Positions 22,617-35,010 of a stretch of DNA of 64,000 bases are shown one piece after another. The notes under the pieces are model-generated. The model was not told the origin of the DNA. It was given only the letters and a program-made list of their open reading frames with translations, and ran no database searches. Positions within the stretch are counted from its first letter, which is position 1; every line of letters begins with the position of its first letter. This stretch comes from Pseudo-nitzschia pungens (Eukaryota; Bacillariophyta; Bacillariophyceae; Bacillariales; Bacillariaceae). Location of the stretch: assembly GCA_037355855.1 (NCBI GenBank), contig CM074763.1, positions 3,348,001-3,412,000 of the forward strand, written 5' to 3'. Position numbers and translations under genes: made by a program.

Positions 22617-22638
22617 ATCCCCGGAGGCTCTAAGCCTC
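22614..22638 (+). promoter_or_regulatory. gag UGA stop with downstream hairpin (gypsy-1)
   Basis: After CCC-TGA there is a 7-nt spacer, then a perfect 6-bp stem GAGGCT-CTA-AGCCTC at 22624-22638. The frame stays open through to pol. The layout resembles stop-codon readthrough signals of gag-pol elements. Function is inferred. Confidence 0.5.
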
Positions 22639-25600
22639 AGAAGAAGCCCCCGGCTTCGCCTAAACCAGCAATCACCTTGCCTCCAGCTCCCCAGGACCTG
22701 GATGCCAGTACAGCCCTGCTGTCTGGGATGACGCATGGAGGAGATCTCCCAGAGAAAGAGGGGAAGGAACCTACAGGATGGAGTATTCCTGTTGAAAGCT
22801 CAGCAAAGCCTGCAACAGCAGCAAAAACAAAAACAGTTCGATTCTCGGCTACCGAGAAACAATCGAACATGGATCCGAATCAAAACCAACCGAATCGATC
22901 CAAGGGTACAGACGCGAAAGATAGTACAGCAGCAATAAATAGACCACTCTTGTCCCTGGCAAGAAATTGGTCCACAGGTACAGCAAAAAACCTCTATTGC
23001 AATACCAAAAACTCCAAAGACTACACCAAAGGAGGTGCGCTGGAGCAAAATTATTTAAAGCTGCTGTCGACTGCTGGAAATCCAGCAGAACAGGCATCGA
23101 ATAAGAGCAACGTGGCTCCTATTCTTTTAACTACAATACAGTACATACAAGGCATACCAACTAAATCAAGACCACTACTCGCACTACTCGATAGTGGATC
23201 CTCCGGAACCCTAATCAACAAACGAGCACTACCTTTGGGCACCATGCCGATTCGAAGCAAGCATCAAGTCCTAACAACAACAGCAAATGGAAGCTTCGAC
23301 ACTACAGAATATATCATCATGAAGAATACCAAGCTACAAGAGTTCGGCAACTACACCATCGACCGACAGGAGGCAAGGCTCTTCCATTCACCCAACTGCA
23401 AATATGATCTGATACTCGGCAGAGACTTCCTCCACCTAGCAAAGATCAATCTCCTATTCAAAGAAGGAGCAGTCGAATGGATGAATCGAACCATCCCTAT
23501 GAAGGACACCTCACTATACCATGATGACTACAGCATGTTCATGGAAGAACTAGAAGACGCCAAACTCTTTGCTGAAGATCTATCCTTTGCCAATCCATAC
23601 AAGTCCAAGGTGATATTAGATCGAGCCTACCAAGAAACAGATCCATCCACAGTTGCCAAGCAACAGTCCCACATGTCTAACGAAGAGCAGCAGCAGTTCC
23701 AAGCAATACTAAGCAAGTACCCTAACGTCTTCAATGGAGAATTAGGGAAGTATCCACACAAGCAGATCTCTCTAAGACTGAAGCCCGGATCCAAGCCTAT
23801 ACACAAAAAGCCTTACCCAGTTGCATACAAAAGAGAAGACCTATTCAAAAGGGAACTCCAGAATCTTTGTAATGATGGAGTCCTCAAGCGTTGCACTGGA
23901 CCGGTCGAATGGGCGTTCCCTACCTTTATTGTTCCGAAGAAAGACAACAGAGTTAGATGGGTATCAGACTTTAGGGAGCTCAACGAACTACTTGAAAGAC
24001 GTCCTTATCCAATCCCTAGGATACAGGATATCATGAACAAGAGGGGGAAGTACACTCACTTCACCAAGATTGACTTGTCCATGCAATACTACTGCTTTGA
24101 ACTGGATGACGCAAGCAAGAAGCTCTGTACCATAGTCACTCCTTATGGTTGCTATGAGTACCAAAGACTCCCCATGGGTGTCAAAGTCTCTCCAGACGTT
24201 GCCCAGCAACTTATGGAGGATATTCTACAAGACACGGACTGCACTGTTTATATCGATGATATTGGTATCTGGACCAATGGCTCCTTTGATCTACACATGA
24301 AGACTATCGACAAGATCCTAGACCGGCTCAACCAGAATGGCCTCAAGTGCAACCCCCTCAAGTGTGATTGGGCCGTACAAGAAACTGACTTCCTAGGTTA
24401 TTGGATGACACCCACAGCAGTTAAGCCTTGGAGAAAGAAGATTGAAGCCATCCTCCGAATGGATCGACCGCGCACTATAACTCAAGTCAAATCATTTCTA
24501 GGAGCTGTAGGATACTACAGAGATATGTGGCCTCGCCGGTCACATGTCCTAGCTCCTCTCTTTGATATCACCGGAACACCCAAGATTCCTCAAGCAGCTG
24601 CCATCAAAGGCAAGCAAAGGAAGGCTCCTTCAGCCTTTACTTGGGGACCTGCTCAAGATAAAGCCTTTCAAGAAATGAAAGCCATGGTGGCAGCGGATGC
24701 GCTGAACACCTATCCAGACCTTAACAAGCCCTTTGAACTGTACACTGATGCCTCCGACCTACAACTCGGCGCTGCCATAATACAAGATGGCAAGCCAATA
24801 GCCTATTGGTCCAAGAAACTATCTGATGCCCAAAAGAACTATACTACAATGGAAAAAGAACTCCTGGCGATTGTACTTTGTTGCAAAGAGTACAGAAAAA
24901 TGCTACTTGGTGGTGTCATCAATGTATACACCGACCACAAGAATCTTACCTTCCGAACCCTCTCAGTCCAACGAGTCCTCCGGTGGAGACTATTCCTTGA
25001 AGAATTTGGTGTCAATCTCACCTATGTTGAAGGCAAGAAGAACGTTCTTGCGGACGCCTTCTCCAGGCTCCCCCGGATGGATCCACCCACTGTGGGGAAG
25101 AAAGAAGCCCTTGGTAAAGGCACTCTTATTGATTTTTTGAAACTTGAAGTCCCTAAACAAGATGAAGAACTATTTCTAACAGAGTTCCCCAATTTGTTTC
25201 AACACTTATGCCATGACGCAGACAGAGAACTACAGGCCTGCCTGCTGAACAATGAGTGCCTAGTGAACCTACCAAACCAACAGGACTTGGAATGTCCGGT
25301 GAACTACTCAACCATATATCTTCATCAACAACAAGATCCGACTATCAAATTCAAGATTCAATCCAAAACCTTCTTCTACCAAGAATTAGAGGGCAATAGA
25401 ATGTTATGTTATGCGAATCAGTCCAACCCTGATAATTGGAGAATTTACATCCCATCGACACTGATTAATGATACAGTCAAGTGGTCACCTCCTGTTGGGT
25501 CATTGTGGATCCACCAGGCTATACCAAACTATTTCATCGCGTTTCTATGCTGATAACCTATCCAACCTGTGCAAATCCTACATATGCGCTGACAACTGCA

Positions 25601-26544
25601 TCAAATACAAGAACCAGCACTCCAAATATGGTAAACTTCCACCGAAAGAAGCTCCACTAGCTCCATTCAACGAGATACATGTGGATCTGATAGGCCCGTG
25701 GAAGATCACAGCTCAGGGCAAGAACTACAACTTTAAGGCCCTAACCTGTATCGATCCAGTTACCAACCTCCTGGAGATCATCAGAATCAGAGACAAGTCC
25801 TCCCAACATGTATCAGACCAATTCAAGAACTGTTGGCTCTCAAGGTACCCCAGACCTATCAGATGCATCCATGACAACGGCGGTGAATTCCTAGGAGCTG
25901 AATTTCAAACTACACTCAAGCAAAATGGGATTCAGTCCATTCCCACCACAGTGAAGAACCCCCAGTCTAATGCTATCTGTGAAAGAGTCCACCATACAGT
26001 CGCTGATATTCTCAGAGTCTTAGTTCATGTGAATCCCCCTCAGGTCAACACCCGAGCCAGTCAACTCATGGACAATGCTCTGGCAACCTGCATGCACGCC
26101 TCCAGATGTGCTGTCAACGCTGCTCTACAAGCATCCCCAGGTTCCCTGGTATTCAACCGGGACATGCTGATTGATCTACCATTAACATCAAACCTTGTAG
26201 CCCTTCAGCAGCTCCGACAGCAAGGAATTAACAAGAATCTACTCAGAGACAACGCCAAAAGAATCGATCACACCTTCCAAGTGAATGACAAGGTATGGAT
26301 ACAGGAACCAGACCCGGACAAGCTTCAACCCAGAAAGACCGGACCCTTTCCAATTACACAAGTCAATACCAATGGAACTGTGAAGTTGCAAAGAGCCCCT
26401 TCAGTAGTAGAAACAGTGAACGTCCGAAAACTCACTCCATACCGAGAACCGAATCAGTCAGAGCCTACGATAAATGAAGTCCCAGATATCCGAATGAGCC
26501 AATCAGAAGACTCGGAGTCCTCTTCGAACCATTGGATGGCTTAA
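22617..26544 (+). pseudogene. pol: gypsy-1 pol (PR-RT-RNase H-IN), one frameshift
   Basis: In the gag frame after the UGA. Protease LLDSGSSGT near 23185; RT with KIDLSMQYY and YIDDIGIW near 24250; RNase H YTDASDLQLGAA near 24740 and TDHKNL, ADAFSRLP; integrase with LGHCGSTRLYQTI and a CKSYICADNC zinc region, then VDLIGPW, IHDNGGEF and ICERVHH as the D,D,E triad; C-terminal RKTGPFPITQV (GPF module). A two-base loss near 25483, against GTGGTACCATCTCC in relatives, shifts the frame just before the integrase zinc region. Domain order RT-RH-IN is diagnostic of Ty3/gypsy. Confidence 0.95.
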
Positions 26545-26573
26545 TCCTGGATTCGTTCAATCATGGGGCACTA

Positions 26574-26898
26574 TGTAACATGCTAGCGTACACTAGTATG
26601 TTACGACTGAATAATTAACCGAATCCCGCACTGGACAATCGAATATAATCTCCGATACCGGATACATTTAATATGTGCCCTAACTATTATGGTCGAGTCC
26701 CAGATTAGGATATATGCCGAATCGTGGGAACCGACAGTGAACCAACATTTATGGCAGAGCATGCCAAAGTTTGGCTATGCTCGCAACCTCGAAATTTTAT
26801 ATGTCTCCATTCTCAATTCGCATAACAATATCTCGTAAAGTATTTAAACATTCACAATTATTCATACTACTCCGAAATTTCTACCTTAGAGTGTTACA
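26574..26898 (+). repeat. gypsy-1 3' LTR
   Basis: Same length and ends as the 5' LTR, with three substitutions. The sequence before it, TCATGGGGCACTA, is conserved in gypsy-2 and, with one change, in gypsy-5. It is not a clear polypurine tract. Confidence 0.95.
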
Positions 26899-26903
26899 GA
26901 TGC

Positions 26904-29460
26904 ACTTCTTGCTGAAGGCCAGCCCCACAACCAGAGTGCTTCCCAGATTCGGGCTAGGATGCGCAGGGAACGGCTTCAAAGAGAGCTTGGCCTTGTTGCT
27001 AGGTCTATTCGGGTTCGTGTCAACAAGGCAGCAGTCTTGAGGGCTATTGCAGTTGGCCATGATGGTGTTGAACAGGTCTTGGAGTCCCAGTCTACTATGG
27101 TTCCAGCTATGGCTGAATCCAATGTCAGGCGCCAACAACAGTGTCTCGGCACTCCTTCCATGACTCCCTCCTTCATTCAAGATTTTGGATACCTTGGCAT
27201 AGCCCATGCTTCTGCTCAAGTTCTTGATGGCACATACATTCCTCCACCTTCCACTGACAGGTACCTTTCTGAATTTCTTTCCTGTCTCAAAGTCCCTGAC
27301 TCTATACTGAGTTTGCCCCCCTTTGACTATTCTGTGTGTCCAGCTGACAATGCTGCCGCCTGGAAACGCCAGAGGGAACGCACAGCCAGTGAGCCTTCTT
27401 GTTTGAGCTTTGCACACCACAAGGCATTTGCCCTTGATCCACAGTTGAACAAGTTTGATACTCTCCTGAGATCCGTCCCATTGATTGTTGGCTTCTCTCC
27501 TTCTGCTTGGCAGGTCATCACTGATGTTGAGATCTTCAAGAAACCTGGGGAATATAGGGTGGATAAGATGAGGCTTATTCAGCTGATGTCTCCTGAGTTC
27601 CAAATCAACAACAAGATGATTGGCAGACGCATTCTTGCCTATGCTGAACTTGCCAATGCAGTGGCTGCTGATCAACATGGCAGCAGGAAACACCACAAGG
27701 CCATCAACACCTGCCTGAACAAGAAGCTCATCTGTGATGTGTTGAGGCAGAAGCGCAGATCTGGTGCTGTTGCTATGAATGATGCCAAGGGCTGTTATGA
27801 TAGAATCTCTCATCCCATTGCAGGTCTCACTCTCCAGAGCTTTGGAGTTCCTGCACATGTGTGTGAAGTTCTTCTGTCTACTCTGCAACATGCTAAGCAT
27901 CACATCAAAACTGGTTTTGGTCGGTCCGGCCCTGTGTATGGTGATGAACCTGTTCCTCTCAGTGGTTGTGGCCAAGGCAATGGTATTGGTCCAACTCTTT
28001 GGGCTTTGGTGTCAACAATTGTCTTCCGAATGATGCAACAGGCTGGGCATGGTGTCCATCTTATCACTTCATTGTCACTGCAACTGGTCTCTCTTGTGGG
28101 TTTTGCCTTTGTGGATGACACAGATTTGTTTTGTGCTGGCTCTGCTTCCTCAACATCTGGTGAGGACTTGGCTGTTGACTTTCAGGAAGCTCTTGACCGA
28201 TGGGCTGGTGGCATTATTGCCACTGGTGGTGCGATTGAACCTGCCAAATCCTTCTGTTATTTGATTGATTTCAAATGGAATGGATCCGGTTGGGACTATC
28301 GCTCAATTGCTGACATGCCTGGTGACTTCTCTGTTGCTGACAAGAATGGCACTCGAGCTACCCTGGATCGGTTTGAAGTTGCCCATGCTGACAAGACCCT
28401 TGGGGTTTTTATCTCCATGGATGGCAATGAGGAAGCCCAGATTGCTCATATGAAGTCCCAGTCTCAGTCTTTTGGATCTCAACTCAAGGCTTCCAAGTGT
28501 GAGAAGAGAGCCTCCCTCTACACCTTCAAGTATTCGTTCATGAAGTCTGTTGAATACCCCATGCCTGTCACACAACTTGATGAGGCTACCTGGACTAAGA
28601 TTATTCACCCAGCTCTTGTTCCTGTGCTGAACAAAGCAGGGATGTCCCGGACATTTCCTAGACGTGTATTCTATGGTCCTTCCCTCTATCAAGGCTTTGG
28701 TTTCATCCATCCATACCTCCTCCAAGAGTTTAGCCATATTGCCACTCTCTTTCAGGAATCTGTCAGGTCCTCACAAACTGGTAGGATTCTCAGGCTAACT
28801 GCTGAGGCTCTCCGGCTTGAACTTGGATTTCCTCTTCATCTTGGTGTCACACCCTATCATCCTTTTGCTTCATACGTCACTCCTTGCTGGTACAAACATG
28901 TGTGGAAGTTTTTCTCTGTTCACCCTGTGAGCTTGGTTGAAGCCTTCCCAGATCTTCCTCTGCTACGTTCCAATGACTGTTATCTCATGCAAGCCTTTGT
29001 CAACGCTGGCTTCAGAGGTGCTGACTTGTCCCTCTTGAATCACATTCGAATGTCCCTCAAGGCTATTTCCCTTGCTGATATTTGTACTCCAGATGGGACA
29101 AGGCTTACCCCCATGGCTTTCCAGCTGACATCCTCCAATCACTTGCGGGATCACCTTGACTGGCCCAGATGTCCTTCCCCACCTTGGCCTCCAGCAGCTC
29201 AGCGCTTATGGGTCAAGGCTCTTCAGACCTGTTTTCTTCCCCCTTGCCCACCCCCTGCAGCCAGGGCATTGGCTCCTTCTTTTCACCTTGGGCATTGGCT
29301 CTCTCCCCAGACAGCTTCTCTTTGGCCTTGGTTTTTGTCTCCATCCACCAACAGAATATTCTCCAAAACTTCTACTGGCTGGATTGTGAGCACCTCCCAG
29401 GGCAGGGGCAGATACAGGGTCACTTCTGAAATCATTTCTGACAAACCAGCCTGTGCTATG
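26904..29460 (+). pseudogene. LINE-2 ORF2 reverse transcriptase part
   Basis: This resumes at LLAEGQPHN after the gypsy-1 insertion. RT motifs are readable: AVAMNDAKGCYDRI (about 27770), GCGQGNGIGPTLWALVST (about 27967) and the catalytic FAFVDDTDLF (about 28105). It continues through the thumb-like region to KPACA, where a one-base loss near 29458 shifts the frame. Nearly 850 codons are otherwise intact. Confidence 0.93.
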
Positions 29461-30727
29461 TGCTTGTCTGCCCTGTTACCTTTGGCCAAGTTGTACGCGT
29501 GGTTGGGTCCTCAGCCTTTGTTTCTGAACCTCCTGACATGGATCCTCTGGAGTACAATCCATTTGATTCCCTTCCAGCCTCCCCTGCAGATGCCTTTGAG
29601 GCACTCTGTGAGTCTCCAAGGGTACTTCTCCACAAATTTTCTCTACCACAGGATGGCTGTCAGCCCCTTGTTGATGCTATTGCAAGTGGTACTGCCAGTG
29701 CTGTATGTGATGGTTCATTTGATCCGGACCTTCTCAGAGGCACTTCTGCTTTCATCCTGTCACCCAATCCCTCCACCAAGACTACTTCATTGTTCCTCAC
29801 AGGCTGTAATTTTGTCAGTGGATCTCCTGAGGATCAGTCATCCTACAGGAGTGAACTGGCAGGCATCATTGGGGTTCTCACCTGTTGCACTGCCCTGGTG
29901 AGTCTTTTTGATATTGCTTCTGGCTCTATCACAATTGCCCTAGATGGTGACACAGCTCTCAAACAGGCTCAGGGATCTTGGCCATTGGTTATTTCCCAGA
30001 AGTCTTTTGATTATGTCTATGTCATCTGAAACATGATTTCTGCCCTGCCAATCTCTGTGCACTTTCAGTGGGTTCAGGGACATCAAGCTGGATTCTTTCT
30101 TGATTGGTAGGCACTTCACAATCATCAGGTTGACAGCATGGCCAAGGCTTTTCTCTCTGTCCATAGAGCTTCTGCCCATCACTACCCCCGACTTGTGTTT
30201 GAGCCCTGGGCTTTTTCCCTCAATGGCTGCAAGTGCTCAAGGTTTGATCAGAATGCTTTGCATGTTGCCATTTCTGGTCCTCCTCTTCTCCAATACTGGC
30301 AGACCCACCATGATATCCCCATTCCACAATCTGTTTTGAGTTCCATCCATTGGTGTGCCCATCAGTCTGCTTTCAAGCGTCTCCCTCCTGGCATACAAAG
30401 GTGGTTTGTCAAGTTTGCTTCTGGCTGCATTGGTGTTGGCAACCAACTACTTCACTACCAGTATCAGGATCACTCCAGGTGCCCATTGTGTGATGCAGAC
30501 AACGAGAAGGTTTCTCATGTGCTCTCCTGCAAGGACCCTGGGGCTGTCAAGCACAGTGTGTCTGCCTTGAAGGGACCCCTGCAAAAGAGGCTTGAGGTTG
30601 AGCAGACTGATCCATCATTGGTTGCTGCCATTGTGGATCTTCTCACCAGATTTCGGAAGGGCCAGAGCATTTATCCCTCATCTTACTCCCTTGCAATTGC
30701 TTCTGCTGTCAGGGCACAGAGGACCAT
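29460..30727 (+). pseudogene. LINE-2 ORF2 RNase H and CCHC part
   Basis: RNase H begins at VCDGSFDPDLLRG (about 29705). Premature stops TGA (about 30027, after VYVI) and TAG (30107-30109, after FLDW) break it. The TAG is the same change seen in LINE-1. The knuckle CPLCDADNEKVSHVLSC lies near 30480. Gypsy-2 interrupts at AVRAQRTI. Confidence 0.92.
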
Positions 30728-31053
30728 TGTTACGGTCTAGAGTAGAAATTCGGAGTAGTATGAATAATTGTGAATGTTTAGATACTTTACGAGATATTGT
30801 TACGTGAATTGAGAATGGAGACATATAAAATTTCGAGGTCGCGAGCATAGCCACACTTTGGCATGCTCTGCCATAAATGTTGATTCATTGTCGGTTCCCA
30901 CGATCAGGCATATATCCTAATCTGGGACTCGACCATAATAGTTAGAACACATATCGAAATGTATTCATGACTGAGGATATAATATTCGATTCCCATATGG
31001 GATTCGGTTAATTATTCAGTCGTGGCTTGAGCTAGCTACGCTAGCTCGTCACA
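30728..31053 (-). repeat. gypsy-2 3' LTR
   Basis: On the minus strand it begins TGTGACGAGCTAGCGTAGCT and ends GACCGTAACA. The head contains a perfect 8-bp stem GAGCTAGC-GTA-GCTAGCTC. Confidence 0.95.
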
Positions 31054-31083
31054 TAGTGCCCCATGATTGAACGAATCCTATAT

Positions 31084-34000
31084 CTAAGCCGACCAATGGA
31101 TTATCGAAGATTCTGATTGGTCGATTGGATCCTTGTAAGGCGTAAGCTTTCGAATATTCACTGTTTCCACTACTGACGGCGTTTTTTGTAGTTTAACAGT
31201 GCCATTGCTGTTAACCTGGACTATATCGAATGGTCCGGTCTTTCGAGGTTGTAGTTTATCTGGGTCTGGCTCTTGCATCCATACCTTGTCGTTGGGTTGG
31301 AAGGTATGTTCCTTGCGTTTGGCATTATCTCTGAGCAGAGCCTTATTAATTCCTTGCTGTCGAAGCTGCTGTAGAGCTAATAGATTTGATGTCAATGGTA
31401 GATCGACCAGCATGTCCCGGCTATAGACTAGAGCTCCTGGAGATGCCTGTAGAGCAGCGTTGACAGCACATCTGGAGGCATGCATGCAAGTGGATAGTGC
31501 ATTGTCCATGAGTTGACTTGCTCTGGTGTTAACCTGAGGGGGGTTAACATGTACCAGGATGCGAAGGATGTCAGCCACTGTATGATGAACGCGCTCGCAT
31601 ATGGCATTCGACTGGGGGTTCTTCACTGTTGTAGGAACTGAATTAATTCCATATTGCTTGAGGGTAGTTTGAAATTCAGCTCCCAAGAACTCACCACCAT
31701 TGTCATGTACACACCAGATAGGTCATGGGTATCTTGAGAGCCAGCAGTTCTTGAATTGATCTGATACATGTTGAGAGGACTTGTCTCTGATTCTGATGAT
31801 TTCGAGGAGATTGGTAACCGGATCAATACAGGTTAGGGCTTTGAAGTTATAGTTCTTGCCCTGGGCTGTAATCTTCCAAGGGCCGATGAGATCGACGTGC
31901 ACTTCATAGAATGGGGATAGTGGAGCTTCCTTTGGTGGCAATTTGCCATATTGGGAGTTCTGGTTCTTGTATTTAATGCAATGGTCTGGGCATACATAGG
32001 ACTTGCATAAACTGGTTAGGTTATCAGCATAGAATCGGGCTGATATAGTCTGTTGTAATCTGGTGGATCCACAATGACCCAACAGGAGATGGTACCATTT
32101 GATGGTATCATTAATAAGAGATGCTGGTACGTAGATTCGCCAGCATTCGGGATTGGATTGGTTCGCGTAACAAAGTATCTTGTTGCCTTCTAATTCTTGA
32201 TAGAAGAAGGCTTTGGATTGAATCTTGAACTTGATGGTTGGATCCTTTTGTTGATGAAGGTATATATTTGAGTAGTTCACCGGGCATTCCACATCTTGAC
32301 TGTTAGGTAGGTTGATCAGACATTCATTGTTCAGCAGACAGGAGTATAACTCCTGATCTGCGTCATTGCATAAGTGCTGAAATAGATTCGGGAACTCTGC
32401 TAGAAACAGTTCTTCATCTTGCTTGGGGACTTCAAGTTTCAGAAAATCAATAAGAGTGCCCTTGGAAAGGGCTTCCTTCCCTTCAGTAGGTGGATCCATC
32501 CGGGGGAGCCTCGAGAAGGCATCAGCAAGAACATTCTTTTTGCCTTCCACATAGGTGAGGTTGACACCGAATTCTTCAAGGAATAGTCTCCACCGGAGGA
32601 CTCGTTGGACTGAAAGTGTGCGGAAGGTGAGATTCTTATGGTCAGTGTATACGTTGATAACACCACCAAGTAGCATTTTTCGGTACTCTTTGCAGCAGAG
32701 TACAATTGCTAGGAGTTCTTTCTCCATGGTTGTATAATTCTTTTGGGCATCAGATAGTTTCTTGGACCAGTAGGCTATGGGCTTGCCATCTTGGAGTATA
32801 GCAGCACCAAGTTGCAGGTCTGAGGCATCGGTGTACAGTTCAAAGGGCTTGTTAAGGTCTGGATAGGTGTTCAGCGCATCCGCTGCTACCATTGCTTTCA
32901 TCTCTTGAAAGGCTTTGTCTTGAGCAGGACCCCAAGTGAAAGCTGAAGGAGCTTTTCTTTGCTTGCCTTTGATGGCAGCTGCTTGAGGAGTCTTGGGGGT
33001 CCCTGTTATGTCAAATAGAGGAGCTAGGACATGAGATCTGCGAGGCCACATATCTCTGTAGTATCCTACTGCGCCGAGGAAGGACTTGACTTGGGTCACA
33101 GTTCGTGGTCGGTCCATATGGAGGATAGCTTCAATCTTCTTCCTCCATGGCTTAACTGCTGTGGGAGTCATCCAATATCCAAGGAAGTCAGTTTCTTGTA
33201 CAGCCCAATCACACTTGAGTGGGTTGCATTTGAGTCCATTCTGGTTGAGCCGATCTAGGATCTTGTCGATGGTCTTCATGTGGAGGTCAAAGGATCCATC
33301 GGTCCATATACCAATATCGTCAATATAAACAGTGCAGTCAGTGTCTTGTAGGATATCTTCCATTAGTTGCTGGGCAACATCTGGAGAGACTTTGACACCC
33401 ATTGGTAGACGCTGGTACTCATAACATCCGTAGGGAGTGACTATGGTACAGAGTTTCTTGCTTGCGTCGTCCAGTTCAAAGCAGTAGTATTGCATGGACA
33501 AGTCTATCTTGGTGAAGTGGGTGTACTTGCCACGCTTGTTCATGATATCTTGTATCTGGGGGATTGGATATGGTCGGCGCTCAAGGAGTTCATTCAGTTC
33601 TCTGAAGTCTGATACCCATCTAACTCTGTTGTCTTTCTTTGGGACAATAAAGGTAGGGAATGCCCATTCGACCGGTCCAGTGCAACGCTTGAGTACTCCA
33701 TCATTACATAGATTCTGGAGCTCCCTTTTGAATAGGTCTTCTCTTTTGTATGCAACTGGATAAGGCTTCTTGTGTATGGGCTTGGATCCGGGCTTCAGTC
33801 TTAGAGATATCTGTTTGTGTGGATATTTCCCTAGTTCGCCGTTGAAGACATTCGGATACTTGTTTAGTATTGCTTGGAACTGTTGTTGCTCTGCTTTGGA
33901 CATGTGGGACTGTTGTTGTGCCACTGTAGATGGATCTGTCTCTTGGTAGGCTCTATCTAGAATGACCTTGGACTTGTATGGATTTGCGAAGGAGATATCA

Positions 34001-35007
34001 TCAGCAAAGAGTTCAGCATCTTCCAGTTCTTCCATGAGCATGGTATGGTTGTCATGGTATAAGGACGTGTCCTTCATAGGAATGGTTCGGTCCATCCACT
34101 GAACTGCTCCTTCTTTGAATAGGAGATTGATCTGTGCTAGGTGGAGGAAGTTTCTCCCTAGTATCAAATCATATTTGCAGTTGGGGGAATGGAAGAGCCT
34201 TGCCTCTTGTTGGTCTATGGTGTAGTTGCCAAACTCTTGTAGCTTGAGGTTCTTCATGATGATGTATTCTGTAGTATCGAAGCTTCCATTTGCTGTCGTA
34301 GTTAGGACTTGGTGCTTGCTTCTTATTGGCATGGTGCCAAATGGTAGGGCTCGTTTGTTGATTAGAGTTCCGGATGATCCACTATCAAGTAGTGCGAGTA
34401 GTGGTCTTGATTTCGTTGGTATGCCTTGTATGTACTGTACTGTGGTTAGTAGAATAGGAGCCACGTTGCTCGTATTCGGAATAGGAGCCACGTTGCTCTT
34501 ATTCATGTATGCCTGTTCTGCTGTATTTTTTGTGGTATTTCCAGCAGTCGACAGCAGCTTTAAATAATTTTGCTCCAGCGCACCTCCTTTGGTGAAGTCT
34601 TTGGAGTTTTGGGTATTGTAATAGAGATTTTTGGCTGTACCCGTGGACCAATTCCTTGCCAGGGGCAAGAGTGGTCTATTTATTGCTGCTGTCTTATTCG
34701 GATCGATAGTGATCGACGATGCGTCTGTTGTACCCTTGGATCGATTCGTTTGATTTCGATTCGTATCCATTATATCGTTCGTTCCGGAGAATCGAACTGT
34801 TTTTGTTGCTGCGTTTGCAGGCTTTGCTAAGCTTTCAACAGGACTCCATCCTGTAGGTTCCTTCCCCTCTTTATCTGGGAGATCTCCTCCATGCGTCATC
34901 CCAGACAGCAGGGCTGTGCTGGCATCCAGTTCCTGGGGAGCCGGAGGCAAGGTGATTGCTGGTTTTGGTGAAGCCCGGGGCTTCTTAGGCTTGGAGCCAT
35001 TGGAGAT
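31084..35007 (-). pseudogene. pol: gypsy-2 pol, one nonsense codon
   Basis: Open from the codon after the gag UGA. Protease DSGSSGT, RT YIDDIGIW, RNase H YTDASD, integrase zinc region (CKSYVCPDHC), D,D,E residues and the RKTGPF module are all present. A single TGA at 31723-31725 replaces the Arg that follows SRYP in relatives, between the first two catalytic Asp residues of integrase. The frame is otherwise open to 31084. A small internal insertion near the start (NKSNVAPIPNTSNVAPILL) duplicates an SNVAPI motif, as in gypsy-5. Confidence 0.94.
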
Positions 35008-35010
35008 TCA
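34988..35010 (-). promoter_or_regulatory. gag UGA stop with weak hairpin (gypsy-2)
   Basis: TGA at 35010-35008 is followed, after about 9 nt, by a 4-bp stem GGCT-CCA-AGCC. It keeps the position but not the strength of the gypsy-1 stem. Confidence 0.4.

Larger units (their letters stand above)
21108..26898 (+). mobile_element. gypsy-1: Ty3/gypsy retrotransposon, nearly complete
   Basis: It has 325-bp LTRs at 21108-21432 and 26574-26898, TSD GATGC at 21103-21107 and 26899-26903, and gag then pol on the plus strand. By eye the LTRs differ at three positions (near 21181, 21260 and 21327), so this is older than gypsy-2 and gypsy-5. Pol carries one frameshift. Confidence 0.96.

Noticed and set aside
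26881..27975. 364-codon minus-strand ORF opposite the LINE-2 RT
   Set aside because: It is antisense to a clear RT frame and repeats opposite LINE-3 (49379-50023) only because the sense strand is conserved.
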